Shown here in pieces: positions 18,841 to 23,220 of a DNA stretch of 23,220 bases. The position numbers were made by a program, and so were the translations under genes. Within the stretch, counting starts at the first letter, position 1; each line of letters opens with the position of its first letter. The stretch comes from Stentor coeruleus (lineage: Eukaryota; Ciliophora; Heterotrichea; Heterotrichida; Stentoridae): assembly GCA_001970955.1 (NCBI GenBank), contig MPUH01001128.1:1-23220 (forward strand), in the 5' to 3' direction. A model generated the notes under the pieces. It saw only the letters and a list, made by a program, of their open reading frames with translations. It made no database searches and was not told where the DNA came from.

Positions 18841-19179
18841 ATGCAATACACAATCAGTGTTGACTACACTTGTGAATTGAAGAAATCATCTTATTTCTTG
18901 AGAATCGATTAGTTTATCTAGAAAAAAATTAAATAAGATGGTATTTCAATAAGCAAAAGCTGTATAGGCGATAAGTACTCATTAAGCAAAAACTAAGTTC
19001 CTGTATTTTTAGACTCAGAATTAAAGTATAAACTGAATAAAATTTTAAAATCCATTATTTTTGGTAAAATATCAAAAGAAGAACTTGAAGAGTGTAAATT
19101 TGAACTATCATCAATAAGCTATCAGGAACTTAAGATTATAACCTTTAGGATGTCAAATAATGGAAATATAATTAAATGA
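18841..19179 (+). pseudogene. decayed or recoded eL22-like reading frame, 113 codons with four TAA/TAG
   Basis: One plus frame runs from ATG 18841 to TGA 19177-19179 and fits exactly into the gap before the kinase stop at 19189. It contains TAG at 18910 and 18919 and TAA at 18934 and 18994, and no internal TGA. Read with a gap for each stop, the segment ID*FI*KKIK*DG matches the pattern of ribosomal protein eL22 (FEQFLQERIKVNG from memory). Both TAGs fall on the two Gln positions. A VP...LKY segment and a SYQELKIITFRM end also follow the eL22 layout. The last 60 codons are open, with about 20% G at position 1 and 8% at position 2. Either CAA/CAG codons mutated to stops in a dead gene, or stops are read as Gln. 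No GT-AG intron removes them. Homology is from memory. Confidence 0.4.
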
Positions 19180-19188
19180 CTTACTAGG

Positions 19189-20490
19189 TTATTTATTTGG
19201 TTTCCTTGTTGTTTGAACTTTGCCTTTAGGTTCTGCTTTGAAAGCAGCTTGACTTTTGTACTTCCTCATGCTGGCTAGATTAGTTTTTGCTGGTCTATTT
19301 AGAGATTACTGGCTTTTAGGGTTGCTTTTTGGCACTGTGGGTTTATGATCAACATTTCGGGTTTTGGCTAGTTCTTGAGGGCTTTTAAAAGATTTCGCTT
19401 TAACTTCTTCTTCAGAGCTATTTTGGGAACTGCTTGAATCCCCTCCAAATCGCAGCTTGTCGAAGTAACTAGAAATTTCTAGCATGGTCCAACGATTTTC
19501 AGGGCTGATTTGGAAAATTTTCTTGAAAAAACGCTTCCAATGTGAAGGAAGATTAGAAGGAACAGCCTCATAAGCTCCTTTCAATATCCTACCTATAGTC
19601 GAATCAGCATCTTCATCTAGAAAAGGGTGTTTGCCAGTGAGCATTTCATAAATAATACACCCAAGACTCCATACATCTAAAGCTGGAGCAGCTCTGTTGT
19701 CTCTTCCAGAAATCACTTCAGGAGCTGTATAAAGGAGACTTCCTGCTTCTGAAGATTCACCAATTCTACCAACACTGAACATTCCTGATATGCCAAAGTC
19801 TACTATTTTTACTATAGTTCTACTTTCATTAGAAAATAACACATTTTGAGGCTTTAAGTCGCGATGGATTACTTGAGAATTGTGACAATACCTGACTGCA
19901 TCTACAACTTGAGCACCTAAGCGATATATTTCAGTCTCAGGAAATGGACCTTTTTGATTTATATAATCCATAAGCTCACCACCACTACAGTATTCCATTA
20001 CAAAACACATTTTATCCTCGAGGTCAAATGCGTCTATAAGTTTTACTATGTTTGTATGTCTGAGATTTCTTAATAAGGCGATTTCATTATACATTCTTAA
20101 CACATCTTCTGTATTTAATAATGAATGATAGTCTACAAATTTTAAAGCTACTTCCTCATTAGTAATCTTGTTGATGTACAGTTTTACAGTTCCAAACCCT
20201 CCTTGTCCTAAAACTCTTACTTCAGTATAAATGGACAAAGCGCATTCCTTTACAAATTCCTCACCTTGAGAAAGAAAAAGTGGCTCTTGGGGGTTAAGCA
20301 ATTCAACATCCCCATCTGAAAGCTCTCCTCCAGCACTATCAAAAACTTTATAATTCCTTTTAGCTTTAAGCCCAAGTATTTCTGAAGATTCAGAAATGAT
20401 ATCATTTAAGGTCATTTTAGGTCGGTAGCTAATATTACAGCTTTTTTTCAAGTTCTTGTTTAAGAATATACTTAATTTTTCGATATCCAT
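19189..20490 (-). CDS. Ser/Thr protein kinase with N-terminal ubiquitin-like region, 428 aa after splicing
   Basis: Exons are 20490-19310 and 19294-19189. The kinase domain (about 88-345) has all catalytic elements: Gly loop GQGGFG (95-100), VALK with Lys117, alpha-C Glu136, HRDLKPQN (Asp211, Asn216), DFG (231-233), APE (256-258) and the Arg of ENRW (333). The DLKPQN sequence marks a Ser/Thr kinase, and the style is CAMK/AMPK/ULK-like, but I cannot place the subfamily. Residues 1-80 look like a small beta-grasp or DCX/PB1-like domain ending YKVFDSAGGELSDGDVELLN; this module before a kinase is the odd feature. The tail is Ser-rich then Lys-rich. Splicing a 15-nt intron replaces a stop after residue 394 with 34 more residues, ending GKVQTTRKPNK. 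It converges on the eL22-like frame. Confidence 0.9.
19295..19309 (-). other. 15-nt spliceosomal intron in the kinase gene
   Basis: On the minus strand GTAATCTCTAAATAG has GT-AG ends, the same GTAAT start and CTAA at positions 8-11 as the receptor-gene intron. It begins with the in-frame TAA that would end the kinase after residue 394. Removal opens 34 further codons to TAA at 19189-19191. It splits a Gln codon (CA|A). Confidence 0.88.
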
Positions 20491-20662
20491 ATTTATATCT
20501 ATTTCATAAACCTACTCTTCTATGGTTGTTATTATCTATCAATTTAGGGATCTTTTTGTTTATAAATACATTACTAAATTATAAATACATAAAGACTAAT
20601 TATAAGTATTTTCCTTATTATATGGAAAATTATACTTTTTATTAAATATATGCATCCTAAAC

Positions 20663-21532
20663 CTAATGTTTTATTTTTTTTCTGCCTTTAAACAACTGTT
20701 TTATTGGGCCAATAAAGGCAGAAAACGTATCTTTTGGAGTTGTCAAAGTTTTATATTGTAAGTATAATGAGCTTATACCCATGCTTTTACTGACCCCTTT
20801 CATATCTTCAGGTTTTTTATTCACACTTTTGCTTTGTTTCCTTTTTTGTTCCATTTCGCTTTCATCCCATAGTAATTCTCTATCTTCTTTACTTATAATA
20901 AAATTTTTCAAGCATTTCACAACACAATTCTTATGCGGACAGATGAGTTTACCTCCAAAATCTTTAGAAACTATAACTAAAATGTTTAATTTACAGCATT
21001 GACTAACTGGTGCTGAATTTCCAAAGCACACAACATTATAGCTTCGTTCGAAATCATTAAAAAAATACTTAAAAGTTGTTTGATCAGGATCAAGTTTGAG
21101 TATATAAACAGACAAATTTTTAAGGGTTTCAATTTTCATAGGATCAAAAAGCTTTTTACCCAAATTTATCCTTGTATTCATTAAGTAGCTTGGGAGATCA
21201 AATTTCCCATTGAGTGAGTTTATGTCTAATAAAGTTTCTTTATAATTTATTAACTTTTCTTGAGATTGGCGCTTGAAAAGAAATATTGGAGATTGACTTT
21301 TGGGTTTTGGAGAATAGAAACTGTGAGTTATTCTTCTATTTTCGATAACAGGAGATAAGGGCATATCTGTTTTTATTTCTATATCTGGTTTTGTTGGCTG
21401 TGGTGTTGATTTTGATTGTTTTTTTAGGACTATATGCTTATAGATTTGGGATTTCCGCTTTACTTTCACACGAGCTAGAGGCTTTTGCTTGTTATTGATT
21501 GATTCTGAGAGGGTGTTCCATTTGTTTGACAT
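20663..21532 (-). CDS. hypothetical protein, 289 aa
   Basis: Not recognised. It starts at ATG 21532 and ends with TAG at 20663, the only TAG stop among the complete genes. The first 90 residues are very basic with Ser-Pro sites (MPLSPVIENR, FYSPKPKSQSPIF), probably disordered and open to proline-directed phosphorylation. Residues about 100-215 look like a folded core with several Cys: VVCFGNSAPVSQCCKLNILV, then KLICPHKNCVVKCLKNFII. The cysteine pairs could bind a metal or be structural, but the spacing fits no zinc finger I know. The C-terminus ends in GRKKIKH. It lies 172 nt upstream of the kinase gene on the same strand, too far to suggest a shared transcript. Confidence 0.65.
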   Translation of the reverse strand: MSNKWNTLSESINNKQKPLARVKVKRKSQIYKHIVLKKQSKSTPQPTKPDIEIKTDMPLSPVIENRRITHSFYSPKPKSQSPIFLFKRQSQEKLINYKETLLDINSLNGKFDLPSYLMNTRINLGKKLFDPMKIETLKNLSVYILKLDPDQTTFKYFFNDFERSYNVVCFGNSAPVSQCCKLNILVIVSKDFGGKLICPHKNCVVKCLKNFIISKEDRELLWDESEMEQKRKQSKSVNKKPEDMKGVSKSMGISSLYLQYKTLTTPKDTFSAFIGPIKQLFKGRKKIKH

Positions 21533-23220
21533 TTTCTTTTAGTTTTTATTTGATCGATGAGGAGTTTTAAGAATAGTGTAGGCTTAGGCGATATTAGGAT
21601 TTTATTAATAAGAATGCTGAGTTGTAGTCAATAGAGAGTTTGTTTGTGGCAATTTTATATCTCTTTTACAAGTTTCTAATTTAGGCTAAACTCTTAAATT
21701 ATCTCATGTCCTATAATAAAAACCTTGATCACTCATTTTTATACATCCATTAACTATTATAATATTTTAATCTAGCATTCCTATCATACTATCTAAATAT
21801 ATATTTCCATCTATAGTCTTCATAATAATTATTTTTTAATCTTCATTATTTAATCTTCATCCTTTATCCTATTTTAAGCATTTACTGTTAACTCTTATCC
21901 ATTATAAATCATATATACAAACTGTATATTTACATATAAAAGGCTGATGATATAAAGCCTACAAGAAATCAGAGCCGAAAAAGTGCAAGACGAGATTTTT
22001 ATCATAATTCAAAAAGCTTAAAAAATCTCACTATATGCAAAAGCTTTGGAAGATGTCATATCCATAAAAGAAAAAAAAAACCTAATATCTATTTTCGAAA
22101 TTAACTTCAGCATGCAGTTCCCAACCTTATTTGGAGAGAAAATAGTTGTTTTTGTTTTTGGCCATGAGCTTTAAAGAATTGATATCCTTCACTAGTTGTG
22201 GAAATGAATTGGAATGATATAAATGTTTGGAGATTCATTATGATTAGTGAAAGTAGTATGATTGATATACTTTATGGTTATGGAATTAATTTATAGTTAT
22301 CTTATATCAGTAATACAAGCAAAAATGAGGCTTTCTTGGTTTGATCGAGTTCTACTGATAATTTAGATCTTCTCAACACAAATTTACTGGCTATTTTTAA
22401 GCATGATTTACAGTAGCAAATTATTTTATTAGTTGATACAAGATAAAGCAATGAAACTATTTGGGCACTTTGAAAAACAGAATGATGGGAAAGAGGCTGA
22501 GAGGTTTATCTACATATTATTATACTCTGATAAGCCTTATAATTTAATTTTTATATTGATTTGAAATAGGAGTATGTATTAAGAATAAGATAAAAGCTAT
22601 TGATAAGATACTTGAAAGTGTTAATAAATATCAGTATACTAAATTACTAGATCAGTACTGATATAGGAGATTTTTATGAATATTAAGGTTTATTAAGAAT
22701 GCTAAATTTGCTTAAAGAGCATGGATTTTAATTTATTTCATCCAATTGCACCTAAATCTAAGATAAAATAATGTTAAATATTTCATGTTAAAATATTAAA
22801 TAGAACTTACGGAATCTATATGCACAATTTGCTATCATCAAATCATAATTTAAAACTTAAAATCTTGTATTACTTTTAGTTATTCTTTTAAAATTATTAT
22901 AATTTTTCCCAATGTATTCTTGCAACACTCTCCCAAAAATTTGTCAAGTGTTCAAATATTGCAGTCATTCACTAAAAGAATTTTGTTGGAATAACTTGAA
23001 ATAAATGTGATTTTCTATAATTTTGACCTTGCCCTAAAGGAAAAGTTTATTGGTTTGGATTCTTCCATTTATCTTTATAATCACGCATTTTCGTTTTAAA
23101 ATTCAATTTTGCTAAGTAGATATCATTAGTATTATTCTGCGAAAATTTTATTAATGTTTAAAATCCAAGTAAGTCATAAAAACCAAAAAAAATATTTCTT
23201 AACACCTTAATTAATATAAG
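21533..23220. other. 1.7-kb region to the window end, no supported gene
   Basis: About 21533-21650 is G-rich and C-poor. This is upstream of the minus-strand gene, so its sense strand is again G-poor. About 21700-21900 is C-rich and G-poor and includes a 14-bp-period repeat of taatcttcat (21837-21860). From 21950 to the end no frame of useful length has a start codon. Minus-strand 23220-22700 and plus-strand 22196-22500 read like protein if stops are ignored, but neither shows codon-position bias. A gene could begin beyond the window. Confidence 0.5.

Noticed and set aside
22196..23220. Similar stop-masked frames near the window end (plus 22196-22500, minus 23220-22700)
   Set aside because: Normal stop density, no codon-position bias and no recognisable family.
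1..23220. Alternative nuclear code (TGA=Trp or TAA/TAG=Gln) for the whole window
   Set aside because: All complete, conserved genes (kinase, protease, receptor, arrestin) read in the standard code without internal stops once introns and joins are handled.

Overview
This is an AT-rich, densely packed piece of eukaryotic nuclear DNA. It most likely comes from a heterotrich ciliate close to Stentor, probably the macronuclear genome. Three things point there. Two genes can be read through only by removing 15-nt introns (5649-5663 on +, 19295-19309 on -), both of the form GTAAT-N2-CTAA-N2-AG, and introns this short are a heterotrich hallmark. The complete genes read cleanly in the standard code, with TGG for Trp and TAA (once TAG) as stop, which argues against Blepharisma (TGA=Trp) and Condylostoma (all stops ambiguous). 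The gene content (cAMP-receptor-type GPCR, arrestin-fold protein, TPR-IQ protein, USP, UBL-kinase, Sfi1-like W-repeat proteins) suits a large ciliate. The species assignment is inference.

Layout. 425-1027 (-) is a small basic protein of unknown function. 1341-1826 holds a possible gene relic. 1826-2854 (+) is an arrestin-fold protein. 3884-5442 (+) is a UBL-like/FxPxI-repeat/EF-hand-like protein broken by two assembly joins. 5477-6337 (+) is a seven-TM receptor with one intron. 6904-8004 (+) is a TPR protein with an IQ motif. 8279-10279 (-) is a W-repeat protein interrupted by one in-frame TAA. 11716-12252 (+) is a small protein with a PP1-docking motif. 13041-15517 (-) is a ubiquitin-specific protease of USP25/28 type, split by an assembly join. 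15942-18701 (+) is a paralogue of the 8279-10279 gene. 18841-19179 (+) is a decayed or recoded reading frame that resembles ribosomal protein eL22. 19189-20490 (-) is a Ser/Thr kinase with one intron. 20663-21532 (-) is an unknown protein. No rRNA, tRNA, CRISPR array or mobile element was recognised.

Themes. Several products suggest calcium/centrin/cytoskeleton and signalling work: two Sfi1-like proteins, a TPR-IQ protein, an EF-hand-like protein, a receptor, an arrestin, a kinase and a PP1-docking protein. No operon-like logic links them, and shared function is not shown by the sequence.

The most unusual signals are these. (1) A 113-codon frame at 18841-19179 has four TAA/TAG codons, two of which fall where eL22 has glutamine. 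(2) Strand composition is extreme and switches in blocks: a 248-nt run with no G, and 140-nt and 170-nt runs with no C. (3) A TAA in the first W-repeat gene can be removed only by an 18-nt candidate intron, and the frame after it has no Met. (4) Three single-N joins flanked by exact or near-exact direct repeats wrongly split two genes.
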